NCBI RefSeq assembly: GCF_001418005.1
Contig: NZ_LIOL01000004.1
Span: forward strand, 1 to 64,000
Direction: 5' to 3'
Length of the DNA: 64,000 nucleotides
From: Chelatococcus sambhunathii
GTDB taxonomy: Bacteria; Pseudomonadota; Alphaproteobacteria; Rhizobiales; Beijerinckiaceae
The position numbers and the translations under genes are program-made. Below the pieces are notes generated by a model. It saw nothing but the letters and a program-made list of their open reading frames with translations. It was not told where the DNA came from and searched no databases. This document shows, in pieces, positions 8,705 through 17,157 of this stretch. Position 1 is the stretch's first letter. Each line of letters starts with the position of its first letter.

Positions 8705-9310
8705 ATGAGCAAGATTCGATCCATTTGCGTCTACTGCGGTTCGGCGGCCGGGGACGAGCCTGCCCATGCGGCTGCGGCAAAAACACTCGGCGCAGCCATG
8801 GCCGAGAAGGGCATCGGCCTCGTCTACGGCGGCGGCAACATCGGCCTCATGGGCACCGTGGCGCGCGCCGTCCTGGATGCAGGCGGGCGCGTGACAGGCA
8901 TCATTCCCGAATTCCTCAAGAAGCGCGAGGTGATGCTGACGGACGCGCAGGAGACGATCGTCGTCCCCGACATGCATACGCGCAAGCGCATGATGTACGA
9001 GCGGGCGGACGCCTTCGTCGCCATGCCGGGCGGCATCGGCACGCTGGAGGAACTCGTCGAACAGCTCACCTGGGCCCAGCTCGGCCAGCATCGCAAGCCG
9101 GTCCTGCTGCTCAACACGCGGGACTTCTGGCGCCCGCTGCTGCAGCTGTTCGCCCACATGCGCAACGAAGGCTTCATCCGCCCCGGCTTCGAAGTGTCCT
9201 ATCTCGTCGCCGAGAAGGTGGGCGACGTGATACCGATGATCGAGCAAGCGGCTGCCCGCGTCAGCGACGAGGAGCGGGAAGCCAAGATGCCGCTCGGCGA
9301 GCGGTTCTGA
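8705..9310 (+). CDS. LOG-family (TIGR00730) nucleotide hydrolase
   Basis: The 201-aa Rossmann-fold protein belongs to the Lonely Guy family, whose members remove ribose 5-phosphate from cytokinin nucleotides or AMP. The family motif is present as MPGGIGTLEEL, with an upstream arginine in MHTRKRMMYER, and the N-terminal VYCGSAAGDEP is typical. Length matches family norms. The gene is divergent from the LysM gene. Activity on cytokinin precursors versus AMP cannot be told from sequence. Confidence 0.92.
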   Translation: MSKIRSICVYCGSAAGDEPAHAAAAKTLGAAMAEKGIGLVYGGGNIGLMGTVARAVLDAGGRVTGIIPEFLKKREVMLTDAQETIVVPDMHTRKRMMYERADAFVAMPGGIGTLEELVEQLTWAQLGQHRKPVLLLNTRDFWRPLLQLFAHMRNEGFIRPGFEVSYLVAEKVGDVIPMIEQAAARVSDEEREAKMPLGERF

Positions 9311-9324
9311 GGAGCCGCTCCACG

Positions 9325-9415
9325 CGTCATGGCCGGGCTCGTCATGGCCACCCAAATCACTGACAGCATCAAGGTTCCAGAGGCACGGATGCCCGCGACA
9401 AGCGCTGGCATGACG
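9325..9415. repeat. Twin-hairpin intergenic repeat, copy B
   Basis: It begins CGTCATGGCCGGGCTCGTCA and ends GATGCCCGCGACAAGCGCTG then GCATGACGG. The left arm is partly lost. It sits between the convergent LOG gene and cimA and fills that spacer. Confidence 0.65.
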
Positions 9416-9428
9416 GTGGGGCGTGCCC

Positions 9429-11030
9429 TCACTCCCTCCCCGCGCCGCTCCTGACGAGCTTGTAGACGACCGAATCCGTCAGGGCCTGGAAAGAGGCATC
9501 GATGATGTTGGCCGAGACGCCGACGGTGCACCAGCGTTCGCCGGTCTCGTCGCCGGATTCGATGAGCACGCGCGTCACGGCGTCCGAGCCGCCCTGGAAG
9601 ATGCGCACCTTGTAGTCGACAAGTTCCAGGCCCTCGATGAAGCGCTGGTACTTCCCGAGGTCCTTGCGCAGGGCGAGGTCGAGGGCGTTGACGGGGCCAT
9701 TGCCCTCGGCGGCGGAAATGAGGATCTCGTCGCCCACCTTCACCTTGACGATGGCCTCGGCCACGGTGACGAGTTCGCCGATGGCATTGTAGCGTCGCTC
9801 CACGTTGACGCTGAAGCGCTCCACCATGAAGAACTCCGGCACCTCGCCGAGCACGCGCTTGGCGAGCAGGAAGAAGGATGCGTCCGCCCCTTCGTAGGCA
9901 TAGCCTTGGGCCTCCTTCTCCTTCACCGCCTCGAGCAGGCGGGAGATGCGCGGGTCGGCACGGTCGACATGGAGCCCGACGCGCTCCAGACCGGCAAGCA
10001 GGTTGGACCGGCCGGCCTGATCGGAGACGAGCACCTGCCTGGCGTTGCCGACGCTCTCCGGCGCCACGTGCTCGTAGGTGCGCGGATCCTTCAGCACGGC
10101 CGAGGCGTGGATACCAGCCTTGGTGGCGAAGGCGCTCGCGCCGACATAGGGCGCGTGGCGGTTCGGCGCGCGGTTGAGGATCTCGTCGAGCGCGCGCGAG
10201 AGCTGGGTGATACCTGCCAAAGCCTCCTCGTCGACGCCGATCTCGAAGCGGTCGGCGAAGCCCGCCTTCAGCTTCAGCGTCGGGATGAGGCTGATGAGAT
10301 TGGCGTTGCCGCAGCGCTCGCCGAGACCGTTGAGCGTGCCCTGCACCTGCCGCACCCCGGCGTTCACCGCGGCGAGCGAATTGGCGACGGCGCAGCCCGT
10401 GTCGTCGTGGGCGTGGATGCCGAGATGGTCGCCCGGCACGTGGCGCGCCACATCGGCGACGATGGCAGCGACTTCCTCCGGCAAGGTGCCGCCGTTGGTG
10501 TCGCACAGCACCACCCAGCGCGCGCCGGCCTCATAGGCCGCCTTGGCGCAGGCGAGCGCATAGTCGCGGTTGGCCTTGTAGCCGTCGAAGAAATGCTCGC
10601 AGTCGAGCATCACCTCGCGCCCGGCGGCCCTCGCCGCGGCGACGCTCTCGCGGATGCCGGCGAGGTTCTCCTCGAGGCTCGTCTCCAGCGCCACGGTGAC
10701 CTGGTAGTCCCAGGACTTGGCGACGAAACAGATAGTGTCGGCCTTCGCCTCCAGCAGCGCCGCCACGCCCGGATCGTTGGCGACGGAGCGGCCGGCGCGC
10801 TTCGTCATGCCGAAGGCGGCGAACTTCGCGCGTTCCGTGCGCCTCGCCGCGAAGAACTCGGTATCGAGCGGGTTGGCGCCGGGATAGCCGCCTTCCACAT
10901 AGTCGATGCCCAGCTTGTCGAGCAGGCCCGCGATGAGGCGCTTGTCCTCCAGCGAGAAGTCGACGCCCGTGGTCTGGGCGCCGTCGCGCAGGGTGGTGTC
11001 GTAGAGATAGACGCGCTCTCGCGTTGTCAT
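9429..11030 (-). CDS. cimA: (R)-citramalate synthase
   Basis: The enzyme condenses pyruvate and acetyl-CoA to citramalate, the first step of the threonine-independent isoleucine route. The 533-aa protein has the DRE-TIM catalytic signature YDTTLRDGAQTTGVDFS at its N-terminus, metal-binding histidines in LGIHAHDDTGCAVANS, and a C-terminal regulatory domain of the LeuA dimer type. The pattern VEGGYPGANPLD is characteristic of CimA rather than isopropylmalate synthase. The start ATG at 11028-11030 overlaps the GNAT stop by 4 bases (ATGA), so the genes are translationally coupled. Homocitrate synthase is less likely. Confidence 0.92.
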   Translation of the reverse strand: MTTRERVYLYDTTLRDGAQTTGVDFSLEDKRLIAGLLDKLGIDYVEGGYPGANPLDTEFFAARRTERAKFAAFGMTKRAGRSVANDPGVAALLEAKADTICFVAKSWDYQVTVALETSLEENLAGIRESVAAARAAGREVMLDCEHFFDGYKANRDYALACAKAAYEAGARWVVLCDTNGGTLPEEVAAIVADVARHVPGDHLGIHAHDDTGCAVANSLAAVNAGVRQVQGTLNGLGERCGNANLISLIPTLKLKAGFADRFEIGVDEEALAGITQLSRALDEILNRAPNRHAPYVGASAFATKAGIHASAVLKDPRTYEHVAPESVGNARQVLVSDQAGRSNLLAGLERVGLHVDRADPRISRLLEAVKEKEAQGYAYEGADASFFLLAKRVLGEVPEFFMVERFSVNVERRYNAIGELVTVAEAIVKVKVGDEILISAAEGNGPVNALDLALRKDLGKYQRFIEGLELVDYKVRIFQGGSDAVTRVLIESGDETGERWCTVGVSANIIDASFQALTDSVVYKLVRSGAGRE

Positions 11031-11539
11031 GAGGCTGGTCCTTCCCCTGCCGCCGGCAGGGCTTTTTCCATGCGGGTGCTGCCGAGCCATTCCTCGCCGC
11101 GCATGACCGTGTTGCGGTGCTGCGCGAGATAGCCGCGCCGTTCGAAGAAAGGCCGCGCCGCATCGCTCGCATCCGTCGTCAGGCGCTTCACCGCGCGGGC
11201 GCCGGCGAGCTTCTCCAGCGCGTCGCACAGGGCGTTGCCGACACCCTGGCGGGCGAATTCGGGATGCACGTAGATCATGTCGATGTGATCGGCGCCCTTG
11301 AGTGCAGCGAAGCCCACCGGCATGCCGCCGATGGTGGCGACGATGGTCAGCATGCCGGCGAGCATGGTGCCGAAGGCCGCCTCGTCGTCGGCGAGCATCA
11401 TCCACGCTTCCTGCTGCGCCTCGCTGTAATCCTCGCCCGCCAGTTCCTCGATACTGGCGCGGAAGATCAAGGCGAGCTCCGGCACGTCGGCCGGCAGGAA
11501 GGGCCGGAGCGCGGGAGCGGGCAGCGCCTGGGCGCTCAT
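11027..11539 (-). CDS. GNAT-family N-acetyltransferase
   Basis: The 170-aa protein has the acetyl-CoA binding motif A in [20 protein letters not shown] and the downstream [20 protein letters not shown] typical of YhbS/RimI-like acetyltransferases. The substrate is unknown. I chose the ATG at 11537-11539 because it overlaps the cysS stop as ATGA, the same 4-base arrangement seen at the next junction with cimA. An ATG five codons upstream (11554) is the alternative. The operon position suggests co-expression with cysteinyl-tRNA synthesis and isoleucine formation, but no functional link is known. Confidence 0.88.
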   Translation of the reverse strand: MSAQALPAPALRPFLPADVPELALIFRASIEELAGEDYSEAQQEAWMMLADDEAAFGTMLAGMLTIVATIGGMPVGFAALKGADHIDMIYVHPEFARQGVGNALCDALEKLAGARAVKRLTTDASDAARPFFERRGYLAQHRNTVMRGEEWLGSTRMEKALPAAGEGPAS

Positions 11540-13053
11540 CGGATGATCTTCCATTCTGTGATCGGCTCTCCGGTCGCAGGATCTTTCCCGTCCTTGGCGG
11601 CGAAGCCCATCTTCGCCAGTTCATCGCGGAGACGGTCTGACTCGGCCCAATTCTTGGCTCTCCTTGCAACGAGGCGAGCGTCCATCAGGGCCTTGATTTC
11701 CGGGGTCGCCACCAATTCGGCCGCAGCCGCTCGAACTGCAGCTTCGCCATGGGAAGACAGCAACTTGCCGACGTCAAAACCTAGCAATGACAGCGAACCG
11801 TGAAGGACGCAGGCCGCACTGAAATCGCCCTTCCGTGCATCCGCGGCAAGACCATGCAAGTCAGCAATCACCTGCGGCGTATTGAGATCGTCGCACAAAG
11901 CGTCGATCACTTCAGGCGCAGGCGCATAGTCGTGAGTGAATGCCGTCTGATTCAACTCAAGAACGTTGGCCCACCCGCGCAGCGTCTTCTCCGCCTCCTC
12001 CAGCGCCTTTACCGTCCAGTCGATCGGCTGGCGGTAGTGCGTGCGCAGCATGGCGAGGCGCAGCACCTCACCCGGCCAGGAGCGGCCGCCGAAGCTATCT
12101 GTCGCGAGCAACTCGTTGATCGTGACGAAGTTGCCGAGCGACTTCGACATCTTCTCGCCTTCGACCATGAGGAAGCCGTTGTGCAGCCAGAAGTTGGCCA
12201 TGCGGCCGGTGTCGAAGGCGCAGCAGCTCTGGGCGATCTCGTTCTCATGGTGCGGGAAGACGAGATCGATGCCGCCGCCGTGGATGTCGAAGACGTTCTT
12301 CATCGGGTCTTCGCAGGCGAGGCCGCCGCCGAAGGGCTCGAGAAGCTTCGCCATGGCCATGGCCGAGCACTCGATGTGCCAGCCCGGCCGGCCCTTCGCC
12401 GCGATGCCGCAGGGGCTCTCCCACCCCGGCTCGCCCTCCTTCGAGGGCTTCCACAGGACGAAATCCATCGGGTCGCGCTTGTACGGCGCGACGTCGACGC
12501 GCGCGCCCGCCAGCATCTCGTCGAGCGAGCGGCGGGCGAGCGTGCCGTATTTCGGCGCCTTGCCGCGCGCGTCCATGGCGCCCGGGGAGAAGAGCACGTG
12601 GTCCTCGGCCACATAGGCGACGCCGCGGGCGACGAGCCGCTCGATGATGGCCTTCATCTCCTCGATGTGGCCCGTAGCGCGCGGCTCCGCGCTCGGCGGA
12701 AGGACGCCGAAGGCGGCGATGTCGGCGTGGAACTGCGCCTCGGTCTTCTCCGTGACCTTCGCGATGGCCTCGTTGAGCGGCAGGTCCGGATAGTCGCGGG
12801 CGGCGCGGGCGTTGATCTTGTCGTCCACGTCCGTGATGTTGCGGACGTAGGTGACGTGGTTTTCCCCATAAATGTGCCGCAGCAGGCGGAACAGCACGTC
12901 GAAGACGATGACGGGCCGTGCGTTGCCGATATGGGCATAGTCGTAGACCGTCGGACCGCACACATACATGCGCACGTTCGCCGGATCGATGGGGCGGAAG
13001 TCTTCCTTGGTGCGCGTCAGCGTGTTGTGGAGCCGCAACGTCTCTTGAGACAT
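11536..13053 (-). CDS. cysS: Cysteinyl-tRNA synthetase
   Basis: This class I synthetase charges tRNA-Cys. The 505-aa protein carries [17 protein letters not shown] (HIGH-type motif, preceded by the zinc-ligand Cys of CGPTVYD), a middle zinc-binding region ([20 protein letters not shown]) and [12 protein letters not shown] (KMSKS loop). The C-terminal helical anticodon region ends ITEWKIIR. I start it at the ATG at 13051-13053 ([10 protein letters not shown]). It is the first gene of a unit with a GNAT gene and cimA. Confidence 0.97.
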   Translation of the reverse strand: MSQETLRLHNTLTRTKEDFRPIDPANVRMYVCGPTVYDYAHIGNARPVIVFDVLFRLLRHIYGENHVTYVRNITDVDDKINARAARDYPDLPLNEAIAKVTEKTEAQFHADIAAFGVLPPSAEPRATGHIEEMKAIIERLVARGVAYVAEDHVLFSPGAMDARGKAPKYGTLARRSLDEMLAGARVDVAPYKRDPMDFVLWKPSKEGEPGWESPCGIAAKGRPGWHIECSAMAMAKLLEPFGGGLACEDPMKNVFDIHGGGIDLVFPHHENEIAQSCCAFDTGRMANFWLHNGFLMVEGEKMSKSLGNFVTINELLATDSFGGRSWPGEVLRLAMLRTHYRQPIDWTVKALEEAEKTLRGWANVLELNQTAFTHDYAPAPEVIDALCDDLNTPQVIADLHGLAADARKGDFSAACVLHGSLSLLGFDVGKLLSSHGEAAVRAAAAELVATPEIKALMDARLVARRAKNWAESDRLRDELAKMGFAAKDGKDPATGEPITEWKIIR

Positions 13054-13368
13054 GGATAATGATCTCCTAGCCGCCGGCAGGGAGGGCAATCCGATCTTTG
13101 CGAGAGAACAGGACGGCTCCAGCCAGCGGAAACGCTAGCTGCAAATAATGATCGGGCGAATGATCGCGGTGGCCGTCGTCATGGCCGTGATGTTTGCCTT
13201 TTCGGCGAGAATCCGTCAAGAGACCTCCGCCGTGAATGCGCGGCCCGCACTCCGCTGTGCGGCGGCGCACCTCGCCCCACGGAACTTTCAGGCTTTGTTC
13301 AGCTTCATCATGGAGAGTGCCTTCGGGCCTCGTCCCAACCCACCGTCGCCGACAACAGACACGTCCCC
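13054..13368. other. Intergenic region between divergent genes; no supported gene
   Basis: This spacer separates cysS (minus) from the small secreted protein gene (plus), so it should carry both promoters. Short open frames on both strands (for example 13148-13390 plus and 13067-13270 minus) show no ribosome binding site or family features. I see no clear hairpin or repeat. Confidence 0.4.
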
Positions 13369-13701
13369 ATGCGCCGCGCCTTCGTCCTGACCGGTCTTGC
13401 CGCCCACCTCATCGCGCTCGCCCTCCTCCTGCCCGCCGCCGTGACGGCACAGCCGGCGGACGAGGCGACGTTCATCATCCCGGCGAGCGACGGCTACGGC
13501 GTCGCAGAATGCCTCGCCACGGGCGACGATTGCGCGGCCGGCGTGGCGCAGGCCTGGTGCACGGCCCAGGGCTACGCCCGCGCGACGCATTTCGGTGTGG
13601 TCGACCGCCGGGAGGCAACCGGTTCGCTGAAGGAAGAGGTGGCCGTGACGAGCCGCCGGGGCGCGCCGTCCGTCTCCATCACCTGCTCGGTCGCGCCCTG
13701 A
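13369..13701 (+). CDS. Small secreted protein of unknown function
   Basis: The 110-aa product has a clear signal peptide: MRRAFVL, then the hydrophobic ALALLLPAAV and an Ala-x-Ala-like site near AVTAQPA. The mature part of about 80 residues has four cysteines (ECLATGDDC, AWCTAQGYA, ITCSVAP), which could make two disulfides. I do not recognise a named family; similar small proteins occur in Rhizobiales genomes. It is likely periplasmic. It is convergent with creA. Confidence 0.65.
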   Translation: MRRAFVLTGLAAHLIALALLLPAAVTAQPADEATFIIPASDGYGVAECLATGDDCAAGVAQAWCTAQGYARATHFGVVDRREATGSLKEEVAVTSRRGAPSVSITCSVAP

Positions 13702-13737
13702 GCGGGACGCCTGCGATCCTGGCAAGCCGGGCCAGCG

Positions 13738-14259
13738 TCAGCTCTTCAGCCAGTCGGCGCAGCGCGGCGCCTCGCTGTCGCCCCAGGGCATGATGGGTAC
13801 GCTCGAGGTGGAGTTCTTCGGCGAACCCTCGATGATCCTGTCGGAATAGACGAGATAGACGAGCACGTTGCGCTTGACGTCGCAGCCGCGAACGATCTGC
13901 ATGCGCTTGAACACGAGCGAGCGGCGCTCGCTGAAGACGACCTCGCCCTGCTCGAACTTGCCCTTGAAGCTGATCGGGCCCACCTGCCGGCACGACAGGG
14001 AGATGTCCGACACCTCCTCGGCGACCCCGAACATGCCCTTGACGCCGCCGCGCTCGGGCAAGGTGTAGTGGCAGGCAACGCCATCGGCCACGGGGTCGTC
14101 GATGCCATAGACGGCGAGCTTGTCGTCCGGCGTCAGCATCTTCCACACGGTCGATTTCTTGAAGATGAGGTCGGGGCCGTCCGCCCGCGCCGGCACCGCG
14201 GCCGCGACGATCACCGCCGCTCCCGCCGCGGCTGCCATGAGAAACCGACGAAACGCCAT
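13738..14259 (-). CDS. creA: CreA family protein
   Basis: The 173-aa protein has a signal peptide (FLMAAAAGAAVIVAAAVPARA) and the CreA core: VYGIDDPVADGVACHYTLPE, then GVAEEVSDISLSCRQVGPI and FKRMQIVRGCDVKRNVLVYL. Function is unknown; the name comes from its place near creBCD in E. coli. The start at 14257-14259 is preceded by GCAGGAGGG, a good ribosome binding site, which decides against the longer frame to 14343. Confidence 0.92.
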   Translation of the reverse strand: MAFRRFLMAAAAGAAVIVAAAVPARADGPDLIFKKSTVWKMLTPDDKLAVYGIDDPVADGVACHYTLPERGGVKGMFGVAEEVSDISLSCRQVGPISFKGKFEQGEVVFSERRSLVFKRMQIVRGCDVKRNVLVYLVYSDRIIEGSPKNSTSSVPIMPWGDSEAPRCADWLKS

Positions 14260-14452
14260 GCATGCCCTCCTGCAGAACTGCAGGATCATATGGGCAGCGC
14301 ATCCGCCCCGCACCAGCCTCTGCCGACGCCATCGCAGAATCACATCGGAAAAAATCTAAACTATTGATTTTGTTTGATTTTATTCCTCTACGACGCTAGC
14401 CCTGCGGACGGGAGACAGGCAGAATGACCCTCAAGCAGCCAAGGAGCCATGC

Positions 14453-14707
14453 ATGACGGGAACGTTCGAGATCGTATCGCCGCGGCGTGTTGCACGGGCA
14501 GAATGGATTCTCTGCCTGGCCGCCAGCGTCATTGCAGCCGCCGGCCTCGCACTCGTGCCGCACCAGCGCTCCGCCGGCCCGCAACTGACGGTGACGCGGC
14601 CGCTACCGACCGCCTTCCCCGTCCAGCCGCGCCTGAGGCTCGTCCCGCCTCAGGCGGGTGCGTGGCAGACGCAGCAGATCTTGTGGCCGTCGAGATCGCG
14701 GATGTAA
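14453..14707 (+). CDS. Possible small membrane protein (84 aa), uncertain
   Basis: The frame begins MTGTFEIVSPRRVARAEWIL and has one hydrophobic segment (ILCLAASVIAAAGLALV) followed by a Pro-rich tail. It follows an AT-rich, promoter-like stretch at 14350-14395. Its 3' part overlaps the end of the VOC gene on the other strand by 58 bases, and the tail (QTQQILWPSRSRM) looks like antisense of that gene. It may be real with a readthrough tail, or spurious. Confidence 0.3.
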   Translation: MTGTFEIVSPRRVARAEWILCLAASVIAAAGLALVPHQRSAGPQLTVTRPLPTAFPVQPRLRLVPPQAGAWQTQQILWPSRSRM

Positions 14708-15042
14708 GCCCCGTAGTAGTCCGGGTGATAGTGAGGCCGGAGACCGGGTGCTCCTTCGTCGCTCGCGCCCGCCCCGAGAGCCGTGCGGTGGAACGCGTCC
14801 ACCATGACCCGCGAGGACGCGGCGAAAGCAACCGTGACGCCGTTGCCGACGGTGGGCACGCGACCGTCGATCGGCCGGCCGATCCAGAACTGCGGGAGGC
14901 TTTCCGGGCCGGCAGCATAGCCGAGCCAGCCGTGCGCGCGCTCGTCGAACTGGCATGCGATGCCGAGCACCGCGAGCACGGTGTCGTAGAAGCCCTTGGC
15001 GCGTTCGATATCGGACGTTCCCAGCGTGACGTGGCTCAGCAT
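14650..15042 (-). CDS. VOC-family (glyoxalase/dioxygenase fold) protein
   Basis: The 130-aa protein starts MLSHVTLGTSDIERAKGFYD, the classic vicinal-oxygen-chelate beginning with a metal-ligand His, and ends HYHPDYYGAYIRDLDGHKIC, with a second His cluster and the GAYIRDLDGHK pattern of the lactoylglutathione-lyase-like subgroup. It probably dimerises. The substrate is unknown. A perfect short palindrome at 15193-15205 lies about 150 bases upstream. Confidence 0.9.
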   Translation of the reverse strand: MLSHVTLGTSDIERAKGFYDTVLAVLGIACQFDERAHGWLGYAAGPESLPQFWIGRPIDGRVPTVGNGVTVAFAASSRVMVDAFHRTALGAGASDEGAPGLRPHYHPDYYGAYIRDLDGHKICCVCHAPA

Positions 15043-15192
15043 GTCGTCTCCTCGCTTATGGGTCGGCAGGATGCCGGTGCATGGACGCTCTAGCGCACCG
15101 GGCTTGATCGCGGTTGCGGATTTGCGCGCACCGTCGGCGGGACCGGCGGAGTTCGTCCGCCGCCAGTCTCGCGCGCTTTAGCCGATGCAACC

Positions 15193-15205
15193 GACAGTAA
15201 CTGTC
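15193..15205. promoter_or_regulatory. 13-bp palindrome GACAGT-A-ACTGTC, candidate operator
   Basis: Perfect 6-base arms flank a single base. It sits in the spacer between the end of the FAH-family gene and the start of the VOC gene (both minus), so it could be an operator for the VOC gene. There is no U-run, so it is not a convincing terminator. Confidence 0.3.
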
Positions 15206-15236
15206 CCGGAGCCTGCGTTGCACAGCGCCCGAGCGA

Positions 15237-16247
15237 TCAATCCGGCGCGCGGACCTGCTGCTCGATCGCTCCGAAGATGGAATGGCCGGCGGCATCGCGC
15301 ATCTCGATGCGGACGGTATCGCCGAAGCGCAGGAAGGGCGTATGCGGCTCGCCGCGGAGGATCGTTTCCACCATGCGCTGCTCGGCGATGCAGGAATAGC
15401 CGCGCCCGCCGTCCGCGACAGGGCGCCCCGGCCCGCCGTCGCGGTCCCGGTTCGACACCGTGCCGGAGCCGATGATGGTGCCGGCACCGAGGCGCCGCGT
15501 CCTTGCGGCATGGGCGATCAGCGTCGGAAAATCGAAGGTCATGTCCTCGCCGGCGTTCGGGCAGCCGAAGGCCTTGCCGTTGACGTAGGAGGACAGGGCA
15601 AGATGCAGCCGCCCGCCGTCCCACGCCGGGCCGAGTTCGTCCGGCGTCACGGCCACCGGCGAGAAGGCGGACGAGGGCTTCGACTGGAAGAAGCCGAAGC
15701 CCTTGGCGAGTTCCCCGGGCACGAGGGCGCGCAGGGAGACGTCGTTGACGAGCATGACGAGCCGGATGAGCCCGCGCGCCGCCGCCGCATTGCTGCCCAT
15801 CGGCACGTCGCCCGTGACAACGGCGACCTCCGCCTCGAAGTCGATGCCCGAAGCCTCGTCAGCCACCACGATAGCCTCGCGCGGGCCAAGAAGTGCATCG
15901 GAGCCACCCTGGTACATCAGCGGGTCTTCCCAGAACGACGCCGGCATCTCGGCACCGCGCGCCTGACGCACCAGTGCGACGTGATTGACATAGGCCGAGC
16001 CGTCCGCCCACTGGAAGGCGCGCGGCAGCGGCGCCGCGCAATCATGCTCGTGGAAGCGGAAGGCGGGCACCGAGCCGTGCTCGAGCTGCTCGGCGAGATC
16101 CGCGAGGGGCGGCGCGGCGCGCTCCCAGTCGTCGAGCGCCGCCTGCAGGGTCGGAGCGATGAAAAAGGCATCGGTGGCGCGGGTGAGATCCTTCGAGACG
16201 ACGACGAGGCGGCCGTCGCGGCCGTGCTTGAGCGAGGCGAGTTTCAT
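15237..16247 (-). CDS. Fumarylacetoacetate hydrolase family protein
   Basis: The 336-aa protein has an N-terminal FAA_hydrolase_N domain (MKLASLKHGRDGRLVVVSKD) and the catalytic C-terminal fold: metal-ligand acidic residues in DFEAEVAVVTGDVP, the segment LVNDVSLRALVP, the Lys/Phe-rich FGFFQSKPSS and GAGTIIGSGTVSN. The family cleaves C-C bonds of acylpyruvate-type compounds in aromatic and tyrosine breakdown. The start at 16245-16247 fits the family N-terminus better than the longer frame to 16304. It is divergent from a MarR-family gene that may control it. The exact substrate is not evident. Confidence 0.88.
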   Translation of the reverse strand: MKLASLKHGRDGRLVVVSKDLTRATDAFFIAPTLQAALDDWERAAPPLADLAEQLEHGSVPAFRFHEHDCAAPLPRAFQWADGSAYVNHVALVRQARGAEMPASFWEDPLMYQGGSDALLGPREAIVVADEASGIDFEAEVAVVTGDVPMGSNAAAARGLIRLVMLVNDVSLRALVPGELAKGFGFFQSKPSSAFSPVAVTPDELGPAWDGGRLHLALSSYVNGKAFGCPNAGEDMTFDFPTLIAHAARTRRLGAGTIIGSGTVSNRDRDGGPGRPVADGGRGYSCIAEQRMVETILRGEPHTPFLRFGDTVRIEMRDAAGHSIFGAIEQQVRAPD

Positions 16248-16503
16248 CTGCTTCGTTTCCTCCCCGGCGAGAACCGTCGCCGACGCGGCTTCTTGCGGAT
16301 GCACAGCTTAACCCGGTTCGGCGCCGTGCGCGCCGTGTCTCTCGTGCTGCACGCCTTGCCGAGCTTTGCAGCGCCCGCCATCTCGGGTATTCGATCAAAT
16401 CCTCAGATCTTTCGGGCTGCGCAAAGAGGCAGCGGACGAACGCTGTATGCTGCGCGCGTGACCAACGGACGGGCGACCGGCAAGAGGCAACGACCTGTAG
16501 CAC

Positions 16504-17016
16504 ATGAAAGCGATTTCGACGGATCCGGCGGCCACCGCCTCGCCTGCGAGGCAGGTCAGGCTCGCGCTCTCCACCTTCCTGCCCTACCGGCTCAACGTCG
16601 TGGCCCAGCTGGTGGCCGAGGCGCTGGCCGAGAGCTATGCGGAAACCTTCGGGCTCGGCATCCCCGAGTGGCGCGTCATCGCCACGCTCGGCGAGTATGA
16701 CGAGATGACGGCGCGCGACATCGGTCGCCACAGCCGCATGCACAAGACGAAGGTGTCACGCGCCATCAGCGCGCTGGACGAGCGCGGGCTCATCGACCGG
16801 CGCTCCAACGAGGAGGACCGGCGCGAGGCCTTCGTCTCACTGTCGCGCGAGGGCCGGGAAACCTATGCTGCCATCGTGCCGATCGCGCTCGGCTTCGCGG
16901 AGCGGCTGACCGACGGCGTCCCGCAGGAGGACCTCGCCGCCTTCGGCCGCGTCATCGAGCACCTCATGCAGCGCTGCGCCGCCCTGCACGAAGAGCCGCC
17001 GGCGATTGATCAGTGA
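16504..17016 (+). CDS. MarR-family transcriptional regulator
   Basis: The 170-aa winged-helix protein reads IPEWRVIATLGEYDEMTARD, then HSRMHKTKVSRAISALDERG (recognition helix) and IDRRSNEEDRREAFVSLSRE (wing with the typical DRR motif). MarR proteins bind DNA as dimers and are usually released by small aromatic ligands. It is divergent from the FAH-family gene with a 256-base spacer, a common arrangement for a regulator and its target. Confidence 0.9.
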   Translation: MKAISTDPAATASPARQVRLALSTFLPYRLNVVAQLVAEALAESYAETFGLGIPEWRVIATLGEYDEMTARDIGRHSRMHKTKVSRAISALDERGLIDRRSNEEDRREAFVSLSREGRETYAAIVPIALGFAERLTDGVPQEDLAAFGRVIEHLMQRCAALHEEPPAIDQ

Positions 17017-17157
17017 GACGCGCTCGGCTAAGCCATTGACGAGTGCCCGCCGCCGTCCGCATGGCTCCAGACGGCGCCGCGACACACTTTGGTCGATGTC
17101 TCGTTGTCCTAATTCGCCGGTTCCACGTCCGCTGTCCCGCCGCCCCGAGAAGGATCG

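Noticed and set aside
13148-13390. 80-codon plus-strand frame with a hydrophobic start
   Set aside because: No ribosome binding site, and it overlaps the start of the better-supported secreted protein gene.
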